From Myxococcales bacterium (GTDB taxonomy: Bacteria > Myxococcota > Myxococcia > Myxococcales > JAKAPL01), in assembly GCA_021783235.1 (NCBI GenBank), contig JAJXUD010000001.1, positions 62,001 through 126,000 on the forward strand: DNA of 64,000 nt, given 5' to 3'. Shown here one piece after another: positions 1 to 9,306 of the stretch; position 1 is the first letter of the stretch, and each line of letters opens with the position of its first letter. Under the pieces are notes generated by a model. It ran no database searches, was not told the DNA's origin, and was given only the letters and a program-made list of their open reading frames with translations. Position numbers and translations under genes: made by a program.

Positions 1-174
1 GTCCGGATCGACCAGCGCTGCCGGGCCCTCGACGGAGACGGCCGGCCGCTCGGCTGGCTCTGGGCGGCGGGCTCGGTGGTCGGGGGCGCCGACCAGGGCG
101 CGGACGGCGCCGGGCTGGGCCTCTGCGCCTTCACCGGCCTTTTGGCTGGACGGGACGCCGTGGCGGCGAGCTAG
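1..174 (+). CDS. FAD-dependent oxidoreductase, C-terminal fragment
   Basis: Only the last 57 codons are in the window, read in frame 1 and ending TAG at 172-174. The residues GWLWAAGSVVGG followed by GAGLGLCAFTGLLAGRDAV look like the closing part of the FAD-binding domain of GlpB-like or fumarate-reductase-like flavoproteins, where a Gly-rich stretch and a final helix contact the dinucleotide. The next gene encodes an Fe-S protein 12 bases later, which fits a flavoprotein/Fe-S dehydrogenase operon. The substrate cannot be told from this fragment. Confidence 0.55.
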   Translation, partial: VRIDQRCRALDGDGRPLGWLWAAGSVVGGADQGADGAGLGLCAFTGLLAGRDAVAAS

Positions 175-186
175 AATCGACGCGGC

Positions 187-621
187 ATGACGCAGAAAGA
201 GTTCGCCGGCTACGTCCGGATCGTCTTCCGCGCCGCCTTCGTGCGGCCCATCCAGGTCGCCTTTCGCTCCGAGCCGGGCAGCGATCGCTTCCGGCGCAAC
301 TTCCTGCCCGAGGGGCTCGTCCCGACGAGCGCCGAGGACCGCGAGCGGCTGCGCGAGGCGAGCCGCTGCATCCACTGTGGCCTCTGCGACGCGGCGGCCA
401 TCGGCGTCGGCGTCTCGCCCAGCCTCGTGCCGCTCGTCTTCGCGCGCACCGCCGTCGAGCTGCCGCTCGCCGGGCGGGAGCTCGCGCTGCTGCTCGCACG
501 TCCCGAGCTGCTCGAGGTGGGTGAGCGGCTCTGCCCCGAGCGGGTGCCGCTCGTGCGGCTCGCCCGCTGGCTCGGGGAGCGGCTCGAGCGGGTGCGCGAG
601 GCCGCGGCGGAGGCCGCCTAG
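187..621 (+). CDS. Small Fe-S (ferredoxin-like) protein
   Basis: A 144-residue protein with one cysteine cluster, CIHCGLC at about residues 61-67, and a later LCPERVP. This is an incomplete [4Fe-4S] ligand pattern; the fourth ligand may be the later Cys or come from a partner. In GlpC/HdrC-type proteins such clusters pass electrons from a flavoprotein to the quinone pool or a partner subunit. It lies between a flavoprotein tail and an FAD oxidase, whose ATG follows its stop codon directly. A TAGAAT hexamer at 172-177 could be a -10 element for a very short leader. The role in electron transfer is inferred. Confidence 0.65.
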   Translation: MTQKEFAGYVRIVFRAAFVRPIQVAFRSEPGSDRFRRNFLPEGLVPTSAEDRERLREASRCIHCGLCDAAAIGVGVSPSLVPLVFARTAVELPLAGRELALLLARPELLEVGERLCPERVPLVRLARWLGERLERVREAAAEAA

Positions 622-3198
622 ATGGAGCTCGCCGCCGAGAGCTCACGAGCGGCGCGGCCGGCGGGCGAGCTTCGGCCGGCCGACCGGCCAGTGGTGCCGG
701 TCCCGCCGCCGTCGCAGGGCTCGGAGGCGCTCGCGCGCGAGCTCGAGCGACACTGCCGCGTCTCGCAGGACGACCTCGACCGGATCGGCTGCGCCCGGGA
801 CATGTGGCCGCGCTGGCTCATCTACGCGCGCGAGGGGCTCTGGCCGAAGCCCCCGGACGTGGTCGCGAGCCCGTCGAGCGCGGGCGAGGTGGCCGCGGTC
901 CTGCGCGCCTGCAAGGCCGCGGGCGTGCCGGTGATCCCCTACGGCGCCGGCTCCGGGGTCTGCGGCGCGACGCTCTTCTCCGAGGGCGGCGTGGCGCTGG
1001 ACATGAAGCGGCTCTCCCGCGTGCGGCGCATCGACGCCGAGCGGCGGCGCGTCGAGGTCGAGGCGGGCCACCTCGGCTGGACGCTCGAGGAGAAGCTCGG
1101 CCGGGCGGGCTTCACGGCCGGCCACTTCCCCTCCTCGATGAGCTGCTCGACGGTGGGCGGCTGGATCGCCGCGCGCGGCGCCGGCCAGCTCTCGACCCGC
1201 TACGGGAAGATCGAGGATCTCTGCCTCGAGGTCGAGGCGGTGCTCGCCGACGGCCGGATCCTGCGCGGCCGCGCCGACCGCGACCCCTGGACCGAGCTCC
1301 TCTGCGGCAGCGAGGGGACGCTCGGCGTCCTCACCGCCGCGACGCTGCGACTCCGCCCGGCCCCGGCGCGCCGCCGCTTCCTCGCCTTCCGCTTCGCCGG
1401 CGTCGAGGCGGGCATCGGCGCGCTCCGGCAGCTCTTGCGCGCCGGGCTGCGACCGGCGGTCGTCCGACTCTACGACCCGCTCGACACGCTGATCGCCGGG
1501 GGCGGAGGCCACGACGAGGCGCAGCCGGCGGCGGCGAGGCTTCCCATCCGGGGCGGGCTCGCGATGGCCCACGACATCGGCAAGCGGCTCGGCTTTCGGA
1601 CCCTCGGGCTGGCGCTGCGCTCGCCCGGCTGGATCGGGCCGGCGGTCGACCGGATCGCGCGCCGAGGCTGCCGGCTCGTGCTCTGCTTCGAGGGGAGCGC
1701 CGAGGTCTGCGACGCCGAGGCCCAGGCGTGCGACGAACGCGCCCGCGCCGCCGGCGGCGAGCCCGAAGGGCCCGGTCCCGCCGAGCACTGGTGGGCGCAC
1801 CGCTACGACGTCTCGTTCAAGCAGATGCCGGTCTTCGAGGCGGGGCTCTGGGCCGACACGATGGAGCTGTCGGCCACCTGGGACCGGATCGTTCCGCTCT
1901 ACCGGAACGCCCGCGCGGCCATCGGCCGACACGCGCTCTGCATGGCGCACTTCTCCCACGCCTACCCCGAGGGCTGCTCGGTCTACCTGACCTTCGTGGG
2001 CGGCGGCGAGAGCGCCGACGAGGCGGCCGAGCGGCACCGGCGCGCCTGGGCAGACGCCATGGAGGCGGCGCTGGCCCTCGGGGTCAGCGTGAGCCACCAC
2101 CACGGGGTCGGGCTCGCCAAGGCCGACGCCTACCGGCGGCAGCTCGGCGAGGGCGGCCTCGCGCTCTTCTCCGCCGTGAAGCGATCGCTCGATCCCACGG
2201 GGATCCTGAACCCGGGGAAGATCGCCCCCTCGGAGCCCGCCGGGCGGCCCGCCCCCGCGGCCGGGCGGCGCGCCGCGGCGCCGAAGACGGCCGACGAGCT
2301 CGCTGCCGCCCTCGCGGCGGGCGCCAAGATCGACCGGAGCGGCCTCGACGAGATCGGGCCGCTCGACGAGAACTCGGTGGCGGTCGAGGTCGGCGCGGGC
2401 GTGCCGCTCGGCGGGCTCGAGTCGCGGCTGCGCCAGCACCGGCTCACCCTCGGCCCCTTGCCGCCCTCGCTGCTCGGCGGGACGGTGGCCGACTGGTTCG
2501 AGGGGCCGCTGCGCGGCCTGCGCGCCACCGCGGACGGGCGGCTCGAGCCGGCGGCCCTCTCGCTCGTCGCCGCGCTCCCCGGCGGCCAGCTCCTGCGGAC
2601 CCCGGACGTCCCTCGCTCGGCCGCGGGTCCCGCCCTCGACGCGCTCCTCCGCGCCGCCGGCGGCCGCTTCGGCCTGCTCGCCTCGGCAAAGCTCCGGATC
2701 GAGCCCGCCCCCGAGGCTCGCGCCCGCCGGCTCTTCCTCGCCGCGAGGATCGAGCCGCTCGTACGGCTCTTGCGCCGCTCGCAGGACCTCGACGCGACCC
2801 CGCGCTGCGCCGGGATCTTCTCCGAGGGGCGGAGGCTCTGCCTCGCGATCGAGCTCGCGGGACCGCGGCTCTGCGTCGACGCCGCGGCCGGCGTCTGGGA
2901 GCAGGGCGCTCGCGAGGCGGGCCTCGCGACGGCGGCCGTCTCGAGGGCGGAGCGCTGGTGGCGCGACCGGCCCGGACACGCCGGGCACGAGGTGGCGCTC
3001 GACTGGGACGAGCTCCCGGCCGCGCACGGCCAGTGGCGCGGGCCGCTCGAGCTCTACCGGATCACGTTCGAGGGGGCGATCGCCGTGGGAAAATCACAGG
3101 GACCGAAGGCCCGCCCGCGCAAGGGCGCGACCCGAGCGGTGGGCGACCGGCTGCTCGAGGCGGCGCGGCGCGAGCTCGCGCCCGGGGCGAGCCGATGA
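622..3198 (+). CDS. FAD-linked oxidase, AGPS/GlcD-like with second GlcE-like half
   Basis: An 858-residue protein, about twice the length of a plain FAD_binding_4 oxidase. The N-terminal half has the PCMH-type FAD fold: PPDVVASPSSAGEVAAVL, then IPYGAGSGVCG and FPSSMSCSTVGGWIAARGAG, the last resembling the alkyl-dihydroxyacetone-phosphate synthase/GlcD pattern. The cap domain ends in LDPTGILNPGKI near residue 530. The C-terminal 300 residues look like a second, shorter FAD-oxidase half of the GlcE type. The stop overlaps the ATG of the GlcF-like gene (ATGA), so the two are probably co-translated. It likely oxidises a 2-hydroxyacid or glycerol-phosphate-type substrate; an ether-lipid role is an alternative suggested by the AGPS-like motif. 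Confidence 0.8.
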   Translation: MELAAESSRAARPAGELRPADRPVVPVPPPSQGSEALARELERHCRVSQDDLDRIGCARDMWPRWLIYAREGLWPKPPDVVASPSSAGEVAAVLRACKAAGVPVIPYGAGSGVCGATLFSEGGVALDMKRLSRVRRIDAERRRVEVEAGHLGWTLEEKLGRAGFTAGHFPSSMSCSTVGGWIAARGAGQLSTRYGKIEDLCLEVEAVLADGRILRGRADRDPWTELLCGSEGTLGVLTAATLRLRPAPARRRFLAFRFAGVEAGIGALRQLLRAGLRPAVVRLYDPLDTLIAGGGGHDEAQPAAARLPIRGGLAMAHDIGKRLGFRTLGLALRSPGWIGPAVDRIARRGCRLVLCFEGSAEVCDAEAQACDERARAAGGEPEGPGPAEHWWAHRYDVSFKQMPVFEAGLWADTMELSATWDRIVPLYRNARAAIGRHALCMAHFSHAYPEGCSVYLTFVGGGESADEAAERHRRAWADAMEAALALGVSVSHHHGVGLAKADAYRRQLGEGGLALFSAVKRSLDPTGILNPGKIAPSEPAGRPAPAAGRRAAAPKTADELAAALAAGAKIDRSGLDEIGPLDENSVAVEVGAGVPLGGLESRLRQHRLTLGPLPPSLLGGTVADWFEGPLRGLRATADGRLEPAALSLVAALPGGQLLRTPDVPRSAAGPALDALLRAAGGRFGLLASAKLRIEPAPEARARRLFLAARIEPLVRLLRRSQDLDATPRCAGIFSEGRRLCLAIELAGPRLCVDAAAGVWEQGAREAGLATAAVSRAERWWRDRPGHAGHEVALDWDELPAAHGQWRGPLELYRITFEGAIAVGKSQGPKARPRKGATRAVGDRLLEAARRELAPGASR

Positions 3199-4301
3199 GC
3201 GCCGGGAGCCTCCTCGAGGCCCGCCGGCACGAGCTCGAGCACTGCGCCTACTGCCCGAAGCTCTGCCGCTTCAACTGCCCGGTCTCCGAGGCGACGGGGC
3301 GGGAGGGGCTGACGCCCTGGGGAAAGATGTCGGTGGCCTTTCTCGCGGAGCAGGGGACCCGTCCGCCCGATCCCGCCCTGGGAGTCGCGGCGTTCGGCTG
3401 CACCGGCTGCGGCCGCTGTCAGTCGTTCTGCCGCGATCACAACGACGTGGCGGGCAGCCTGGTCGCGGCCCGCGGCGTCGCGCTCCAGGCCGGCGTCGCG
3501 CCCGAGGGCGTCTCGGCGCTCCTCCGCCGCTTCCGCCGCGACGGCAGCCCGGTCGGCGAGATCGTCCCGGCGCTCGAGTCGCTCGACGGCGAGCTTTCGA
3601 CCCCCTCGAACGTCGAGGCGTTCTTTCCCGGCTGCGTCGGCCTCGTCCGGGAGCCGTACGACGTCCGGGTGACGCAGGCGGTGGGGCGCGCGCTCGGCAA
3701 CCCGCTGCCGTTCGCGCCGGGAGTCGAGCTCTGCTGCGGCTACCCGCTCTACGCCGCGGGCGACCGGGAGGGCTTCATCGCCCAGGCGAAGCGGGTCGCG
3801 ACGCGGCTCGCCGGGCTCGGCCGGATCGTCGTGGGCGATCCCGGCTGCGCCCACACGCTCAAGCAGCTCTACCCGGAGGTCGGGGTGCCGCTCCGGGCCG
3901 AGGTGGTGCCGCTCGCGGTCCGCCTCGCCGAGGGGCTCGCCACCGCGCCCGCTCGCCCGCCGCTGCCCGAGCGCGTCACCTACCACGACCCCTGCCACCT
4001 CGCCCGCTCGCTCGGCTGCACCGAGGAGCCCCGGGCGATCCTGCGGCGCGCCGTGCGCGAGCTCCGCGAGCCCGCCCACTCGGGCGCCGAGACCGTCTGC
4101 GCGGGGGCCGGCGGGGCGATGGCGTGGTCGATGCCGTCCGAGTCGGCCCTGATGGCCCGAGCGCGCGCCGCCGAGCTGGCCGAGGCGGGGCCGCTCGTCG
4201 TGACCGCCTGTCCCACGGCGAAGCGCTCGCTCGCCCGGGGAGGCGCCAAGGTTCGCGACCTCGCCGCCGTGCTCGCGGACTGGCTCGGGATCAGCGCGTG
4301 A
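3195..4301 (+). CDS. (Fe-S)-binding protein, GlcF/GlpC-like, CCG domains
   Basis: A 368-residue protein starting at an ATG that overlaps the preceding stop. The N-terminus has two ferredoxin clusters, HCAYCPKLCRFNCPVSE and GCTGCGRCQSFCRDH. Two cysteine-rich domains follow, with FFPGCVG, VELCCGYP, GDPGCAHT, THDPC-like YHDPCHLARSLG and ETVCAGAGG. This is the build of GlcF, LldE and GlpC subunits that carry electrons from an FAD subunit to quinone. It is probably the electron-transfer partner of the oxidase encoded just upstream. The stop overlaps the GTG start of the next gene. Confidence 0.82.
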   Translation: MSAGSLLEARRHELEHCAYCPKLCRFNCPVSEATGREGLTPWGKMSVAFLAEQGTRPPDPALGVAAFGCTGCGRCQSFCRDHNDVAGSLVAARGVALQAGVAPEGVSALLRRFRRDGSPVGEIVPALESLDGELSTPSNVEAFFPGCVGLVREPYDVRVTQAVGRALGNPLPFAPGVELCCGYPLYAAGDREGFIAQAKRVATRLAGLGRIVVGDPGCAHTLKQLYPEVGVPLRAEVVPLAVRLAEGLATAPARPPLPERVTYHDPCHLARSLGCTEEPRAILRRAVRELREPAHSGAETVCAGAGGAMAWSMPSESALMARARAAELAEAGPLVVTACPTAKRSLARGGAKVRDLAAVLADWLGISA

Positions 4302-5209
4302 TCGTCGCGATCGTCAACCCGCGCTCGGCGAACGGCGCGACGGCGCGGCTCTGGCCCGAGATCGCGCCGAGGCTCGCGGCCGCCGTGGGCGAGGTCCAGA
4401 GCCGCTTCACGCAGCGGCCAGGGCAGGCGACCGAGCTCGCCCGCGAGGCGCTGCGCGCCGGGGCGGAGCTCGTCCTCTCGGTGGGCGGCGACGGCACCCA
4501 CAACGAGGTGGCGAACGGCTTCTTCGACGGCGCCTCGCCCGTGCGACCCGGGGCGGCGATGGGGCTCGTGCCCGCCGGGACCGGCGGCGACTTTCGCAAG
4601 ACCTTCGGCTGGTCGGCCGACGCCCGCGAGGCGGTGGAGCGGCTGCGGAGCGGCGCCCGGCGCCAGATCGACGTCGGCCGCGTCACGTTCACGACCGACC
4701 GGGGCCCGGCGGTGCGCCACTTCGTCAACGTCGCGAGCTTCGGCATCGGCGGGCTCGTCGACGACCGGGTCAACCGGACGACCAAGGCGCTCGGCGGCAA
4801 GCTGTCGTTCGCGATCGCGAGCCTGCGGGCCCTCCTCGCCTTCCGGGATCAGCGGGTCCGGGTCTCGATCGACGGCGGCGAGACGCGCGAGCTCGCCGTC
4901 ACGAGCTTCGCCGTGGCGAACGGCCAGTATTTCGGCGGCGGCATGTGGGTGGCGCCCGAGGCGCGCCCCGACGACGGGCTCTTCGATCTCACCATCTGGC
5001 AGGGGTTCGGCCTCTCGGACTTCGTCCTGCGCGCGGGGCGGCTCTACGACGGCAGCCACCGAAAGCTGCCCGGCACGACGACGGCCCGGGCGAAGCGGCT
5101 GCGGGCCGAGAGCGACGAGGTCGTGCTGCTCGACGTCGACGGCGAGCAGCCCGGCCGCCTCCCCGCGAGCTTCGAACTGCTCCCCGGCGCGCTGACGCTC
5201 GCGGGGTAG
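4298..5209 (+). CDS. Diacylglycerol kinase-family lipid kinase
   Basis: A 303-residue protein with a GTG start overlapping the previous stop (GTGA). It begins IVAIVNPRSANG and has the nucleotide-binding signature VLSVGGDGTHNEVANG followed by GLVPAGTGGDF, which together define the DAGK catalytic fold of the YegS/DgkB/LCB5 group. The C-terminal beta-sandwich part carries ANGQYFGGGMWVAPEA and DGLFDLTI, typical of YegS-like enzymes. It should phosphorylate a lipid alcohol such as diacylglycerol with ATP at the inner membrane face. Position at the end of the oxidase operon suggests a link to glycerolipid metabolism. Confidence 0.87.
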   Translation: MIVAIVNPRSANGATARLWPEIAPRLAAAVGEVQSRFTQRPGQATELAREALRAGAELVLSVGGDGTHNEVANGFFDGASPVRPGAAMGLVPAGTGGDFRKTFGWSADAREAVERLRSGARRQIDVGRVTFTTDRGPAVRHFVNVASFGIGGLVDDRVNRTTKALGGKLSFAIASLRALLAFRDQRVRVSIDGGETRELAVTSFAVANGQYFGGGMWVAPEARPDDGLFDLTIWQGFGLSDFVLRAGRLYDGSHRKLPGTTTARAKRLRAESDEVVLLDVDGEQPGRLPASFELLPGALTLAG

Positions 5210-5224
5210 GGAAGGCACCGCTCC

Positions 5225-6166
5225 ATGCGCTCGATCCTGCTCGCCTCGCTCGCCGTCCTCCCGCTCGCCGCCTGCCACGGGCGCCCAGCTCCCCTTCCAC
5301 CGGTGGTCGAGGGGTCGTCCCTCCGGAGCTCGGTGCCAAGGCTCGAGCACGTCTGGCTCCTGGTCGAGGAGAACGCCGGCCTCTCGGAGGTCCTGCGGGC
5401 GACGGCCGCGATGCCCTACCTGCACCGGGAGCTCTTGCCCCGGGCGGCGCTGCTCATGGGCTTCCACGCGGTGGCGCACCCGAGCCTGCCGAACTACCTG
5501 GCGCTCGCGGGCGGCGACACCTTCGGCGTCACGAGCGACGGCGACGCCACCGACCCGGGCCATGAGGTGCCGACGGATCGGCCGAGCCTCGCCGACGAGC
5601 TCTCGCGCGCCGGCCGCTCGTGGAAGGCCTACGCGGAGTCGATGCCCTCGCCCTGTGATCCCGCCTCGTCGGGCCGCTACGCCGCGCGCCACAACCCGTT
5701 CCCCTTCTTCCTCGGCCTGCAGGGGACGGCCGCCTGCCGGGAGAACGACCTGCCGCTCGACGAGGACGCGCTTCGCGCCGATCTCGCCGCCGGCAAGGCG
5801 CCGAGCTTCACGTTCCTCGCCCCGAACCTCTGCGACGACGGCCACGATTCCTGCGGCGGCGATCGGCTCGCGCACACCGACGCCTTCCTCGCGCGCGTCG
5901 TGCCCGAGATCCTCGGCAGCCCCGCCTTCCAGAAGGGCGGGGCGCTCTTTCTCACCTGGGACGAGGACGACGCGCGGCTCACCGACAACCGGGTGCCGCT
6001 CCTCGTCCTCTCGCCGCTGCTCGCGAGGCCCGGCGCGCGCGAGAACGACTGGCGGGACGACTACGGGCTGCTCGCGACGATCGAGGATGCGCTCGGCGTG
6101 CCGCGGCTCGCCAAGGCGGCGCACGCCGCGCCCATCGACGGCATCTGGCGCTCGGGGACGCCATGA
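5225..6166 (+). CDS. Phosphoesterase-family lipoprotein (acid phosphatase/PLC-like)
   Basis: A 313-residue protein. The N-terminus MRSILLASLAVLPLAACHG has a lipobox (LAAC), so it should be a lipoprotein. The body resembles the phosphoesterase family of phospholipase C and AcpA-like acid phosphatases: HVWLLVEENAG near residue 40, PSLPNYLALAGG, then HADTDAFL-like HTDAFLARVVPEIL and LFLTWDEDD, which would supply metal-binding Glu, His and Asp residues. Substrate is not predictable. The stop overlaps the start of the next lipoprotein gene (ATGA). Confidence 0.78.
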   Translation: MRSILLASLAVLPLAACHGRPAPLPPVVEGSSLRSSVPRLEHVWLLVEENAGLSEVLRATAAMPYLHRELLPRAALLMGFHAVAHPSLPNYLALAGGDTFGVTSDGDATDPGHEVPTDRPSLADELSRAGRSWKAYAESMPSPCDPASSGRYAARHNPFPFFLGLQGTAACRENDLPLDEDALRADLAAGKAPSFTFLAPNLCDDGHDSCGGDRLAHTDAFLARVVPEILGSPAFQKGGALFLTWDEDDARLTDNRVPLLVLSPLLARPGARENDWRDDYGLLATIEDALGVPRLAKAAHAAPIDGIWRSGTP

Positions 6167-6522
6167 AGAGGCTCGCCTGGCCCCTCGGCGTCGCCCTCTG
6201 CCTCGCCGGCTGCAGCACCGGGGGCGTGCTCGAGGTCCACTGGAGCTTCGGCGGGAAGCCGTGCGCCGCCGCGGGCGTGACCCGGGTGCGGCTCGAGCTC
6301 ACCGACGTCCCGCCGCGGACTCTCCCCTGCCGGCGCTGGAACGGCCGGGAGGAGGGGAGCCTCGAGGACGTGCCCGAGGGGGTCCACACCCTCCGGGCGG
6401 AGGGGCTCGACGCCGCTGGGAAGGTCCGCTTCGAGGCGCTCCACGAGGGGCTCTACTTCGTGAAGGGGCTGACCACGGGCGTGAAGATCGACCTGCCGCC
6501 CGGGGGCGGACGGCCCCGCTGA
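6163..6522 (+). CDS. Small hypothetical lipoprotein
   Basis: A 119-residue protein with signal peptide MKRLAWPLGVALCLAGCST and a clear lipobox (LAGC). The mature part is a single small domain rich in beta-strand-forming residues (VLEVHWSFGGKPC, VTRVRLELTDVP, VHTLRAEGLD), with a second Cys pair that may form a disulfide. It resembles a carboxypeptidase-regulatory-like or Ig-like fold, but I recognise no family. It overlaps the upstream phosphoesterase gene by four bases and is probably co-translated with it. Confidence 0.7.
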   Translation: MKRLAWPLGVALCLAGCSTGGVLEVHWSFGGKPCAAAGVTRVRLELTDVPPRTLPCRRWNGREEGSLEDVPEGVHTLRAEGLDAAGKVRFEALHEGLYFVKGLTTGVKIDLPPGGGRPR

Positions 6523-6594
6523 CCGGCGCCGCGCCTTCACGCCGCCGCGACGGGGGGTCGACCGTTCCCCGGGCGCGGTGGGAGAGTCGCTGAA

Positions 6595-8697
6595 ATGGCC
6601 CGCTTCGCGTCGGTCGTCTTCCTGGGCGCCTTCCTGCTCTTCCAGGTCGAGCCGCTCATCTGCAAGTACCTGCTCCCCTGGTTCGGCGGCGTCCCGGCGG
6701 TCTGGAGCGCCTGCCTCGTCTTCTTCCAGACCGCGCTGCTCGCGGGCTACGCCTATGCCCACGCCTCGGCGCGCCGGCTCTCCCTGCGCGGTCAGGCGCG
6801 GCTCCACCTCGTCCTCCTGGGGGCAGCCTCGCTCCTCCTGCTGGCGCTGGCCTTCCGCTGGCGGGCGCCCATCCTCCCTCCGGCGAGCCTGCGGCCCGAG
6901 GACAGCAGCCACCCCGCGCTGCGCATCCTCGTCCTGCTCGCCGCGAGCGTCGGCTTCCCGTTCTTCCTGCTGTCGGCGACCGGGCCGCTCCTGCAGCACT
7001 GGCGCGCCCGGATGGACGGCGTCGCCCCCTACCGGCTCTACGCGCTCTCGAACGCCGGCTCGCTCCTCGCGCTGCTCGCCTACCCGACGCTCGTCGAGCC
7101 GACGCTGCCGCTCAGGGCGCAGGGCTGGGCCTGGTCCGGGGCCTTCCTCCTCTTCGCCCTCGGCTGCGGCTCCTGCGCCCTCGCGGCGAGCCGCGCGCCC
7201 GAGGCGCCCCTCGCCCCCTCGGCGGCCGCCGCGCCCCCCGCCGCCGAGCGGCTCGCGCGGCCGCTCCTCTGGGTCGCGCTCGCCGGTCTCGCCTCGGTGA
7301 TGCTCCTCGCGATGACGAGCGAGATGTCGCAGAACGTCGCGGCCATCCCGCTCCTCTGGATCCTCCCGCTCGCGCTCTACCTGCTCTCGCTCATCATCTG
7401 CTTCGATCGCGCCGCCTGGTACCGGCGCCGCTACTGGTACCCGGCCTTCGGCCTCGCCCTCGCCGCGATCACGGCGCTCACCATCGGCCGGCCGAACGCC
7501 GGCGGGCTCGGCGTCCGGCTGCTCGCCGACGGCGCGACGTTGCTCACGGGCTGCATGATCCTCCACGGCGAGCTCTACCGGCTGAGGCCCACCGCCGAGC
7601 GGCTCACGGCCTTCTACCTCTTCGTCTCGCTCGGGGGCGCCCTCGGCGGCATCTTCGTCGGCCTCCTCGCCCCCCACCTCTTTCGGACCTACTGGGAGTT
7701 CCCGCTGGCGCTGACCGGCTGCGCGCTCGTCGCGGTCCTCGTCACGGTGCGCGAGGGGGAGCGGCGGCCGCCGATCTGGGAGAAGGTCGCGCGGCTCCTC
7801 GGCGCCACCGCGCTCGCCTCGCTCGCCGTCGGGCAGGTCGGCCGCTGCCTGCAACAGGAGGCGCACGCGGTGGAGATGCGGCGCGACTTCTTCGGCGTGC
7901 TCCGGATCGAGGACGTGGGCTCGGGGCTCGACCGCGGCTTCGCGCTCTTCAATGGAACCATCGTGCACGGCTGGGAGTTCAGCGACCCCTCGCGCGCCGC
8001 GCTCCCGACGGCCTATTACGACGAGAAGAGCGGGCTCGGGCTCGCCTTCGCCGGGCTGCGGGCGCGGCGGCCAGCCGGGGAGGGGCTGCGGGCCGCCGTC
8101 CTCGGGCTCGGGGTCGGCACCAGCGCCGCGCTCGGGCGGCCAGGCGACCGCTTCCGCTTCTACGAGATCGACCCCTCGGTGATCCGCTTCGCGCGCGGGG
8201 AGGGGGGCTACTTCCACTTCCTCGGGCTGCTCTCGGCGCCGCCGCCCGAGCTGATCGAGGGCGACGCGCGCCTCTCGCTCGAGCGGGAGCTCGCGGCGGG
8301 GCAGCGGGGAGATCTGGACCTCGTCGCGGTGGACGTCTTCACGGGCGACGCGATCCCGCTCCACCTGCTCACCGAGGAGGCCGTCCGGCTCTACCTCGCC
8401 CGCCTCCGGCCGGACGGCGTCCTCGCCTTCCACGTGAGCAACAAGTACCTGGATCTCGCCGAGGTGGTGCTCGGCATCGGCGACCGGCTGGGGCTCGCCT
8501 CCTTCGACCTGAAGACCCAGAACGACCTGCCGCGCTCCTTCGCGAGCCACTGGATCCTCCTCTCGCCCGACGCGAGCCTCTTCCGTGAGCCGGTCTTCAT
8601 CCACGCGCAGGGGACGATCGGCCACGAGACGCGCCGGGTCGTCTGGACGGACGACCGGAGCGACGTCTTCGGGCTGCTCAGAGGGCGCTCGGACTGA
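6595..8697 (+). CDS. Membrane-fused spermidine synthase-like protein
   Basis: A 700-residue protein with about a dozen hydrophobic segments in the first 400 residues, starting VVFLGAFLLFQVEPLICKYLLPWFGG, a signature of fused MFS/spermidine-synthase proteins. The last 250 residues form a Rossmann-type methyltransferase-like domain: AAVLGLGVGTSAA, FRFYEIDPSVIRFAR, IEGDARLSLE and VAVDVFTGDAIPLHLLT. Family members are usually annotated as spermidine synthases, although polyamine synthesis has rarely been shown for the membrane-fused form. The gene stands alone, with 72 bases before it and 99 after it. Confidence 0.8.
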   Translation: MARFASVVFLGAFLLFQVEPLICKYLLPWFGGVPAVWSACLVFFQTALLAGYAYAHASARRLSLRGQARLHLVLLGAASLLLLALAFRWRAPILPPASLRPEDSSHPALRILVLLAASVGFPFFLLSATGPLLQHWRARMDGVAPYRLYALSNAGSLLALLAYPTLVEPTLPLRAQGWAWSGAFLLFALGCGSCALAASRAPEAPLAPSAAAAPPAAERLARPLLWVALAGLASVMLLAMTSEMSQNVAAIPLLWILPLALYLLSLIICFDRAAWYRRRYWYPAFGLALAAITALTIGRPNAGGLGVRLLADGATLLTGCMILHGELYRLRPTAERLTAFYLFVSLGGALGGIFVGLLAPHLFRTYWEFPLALTGCALVAVLVTVREGERRPPIWEKVARLLGATALASLAVGQVGRCLQQEAHAVEMRRDFFGVLRIEDVGSGLDRGFALFNGTIVHGWEFSDPSRAALPTAYYDEKSGLGLAFAGLRARRPAGEGLRAAVLGLGVGTSAALGRPGDRFRFYEIDPSVIRFARGEGGYFHFLGLLSAPPPELIEGDARLSLERELAAGQRGDLDLVAVDVFTGDAIPLHLLTEEAVRLYLARLRPDGVLAFHVSNKYLDLAEVVLGIGDRLGLASFDLKTQNDLPRSFASHWILLSPDASLFREPVFIHAQGTIGHETRRVVWTDDRSDVFGLLRGRSD

Positions 8698-8796
8698 ACG
8701 GCCCCCGGGCTCCGTCCCTCGCCGCCGTCGCCCGCCCTCGCCCGATCACGGGGCGAGTGGCTAGCTTTCGAGCGTGCGCCGCGCGGGGAGGGCTGT

Positions 8797-9252
8797 GTGA
8801 ACCGGCTGACGCGACTGGTCGCGGCGTCCCGCTACCTGGGCCTCCTCGGCGTCGCCTCGGCCCTCGCGACGGCCGCCGCGGCCTTCGTCTGGAGCAGCTA
8901 CGAGGCGCTCGCGCTCATGGCCCGGCTCCTCCACGGCGAGACGCGAGGCACCCCGCTCGCGCTCGTCCGGATCATGGACAGCTTCCTCATCGCCGCGGCG
9001 CTGCTCATCTTCGCCCTGGGCCTCTTCGAGATCTTCATCGGCGAGATGCCGCTGCCGAAGGGGCTCATCGTCAACGACATCGATGCCCTGAAGAGCAAGC
9101 TCGTCGGCATCATCTTCGTCGTGCTCGCGGGCTCCTTCCTCGAGCGGCTCGAGACCAGCGCCGACGCGAAGGAGATCCTCTTCGTCGGGGTCGCAGTCGC
9201 GCTCGTCAACGGAACCCTGGCCTGGTTCCGCCGGGGGCCCGAGTCGCGCTGA
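8797..9252 (+). CDS. YqhA family (UPF0114) membrane protein
   Basis: A 151-residue protein read from a GTG start. It has four hydrophobic segments and the family-like sequences RYLGLLGVASALATA, IMDSFLIAAALLIFALGLFEIFIG and VNDIDALKSKLVGIIFVVL. UPF0114/YqhA proteins are small inner-membrane proteins of unknown function. Length is normal for the family. The next gene is convergent, and the 54 bases between them show no clear terminator hairpin. Confidence 0.83.
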   Translation: MNRLTRLVAASRYLGLLGVASALATAAAAFVWSSYEALALMARLLHGETRGTPLALVRIMDSFLIAAALLIFALGLFEIFIGEMPLPKGLIVNDIDALKSKLVGIIFVVLAGSFLERLETSADAKEILFVGVAVALVNGTLAWFRRGPESR

Positions 9253-9306
9253 CGCAGGCGAGGAGGCGTGAGACAGAGCTTTTCTGAGGCAGCGCGCCGC
9301 GGAGGG

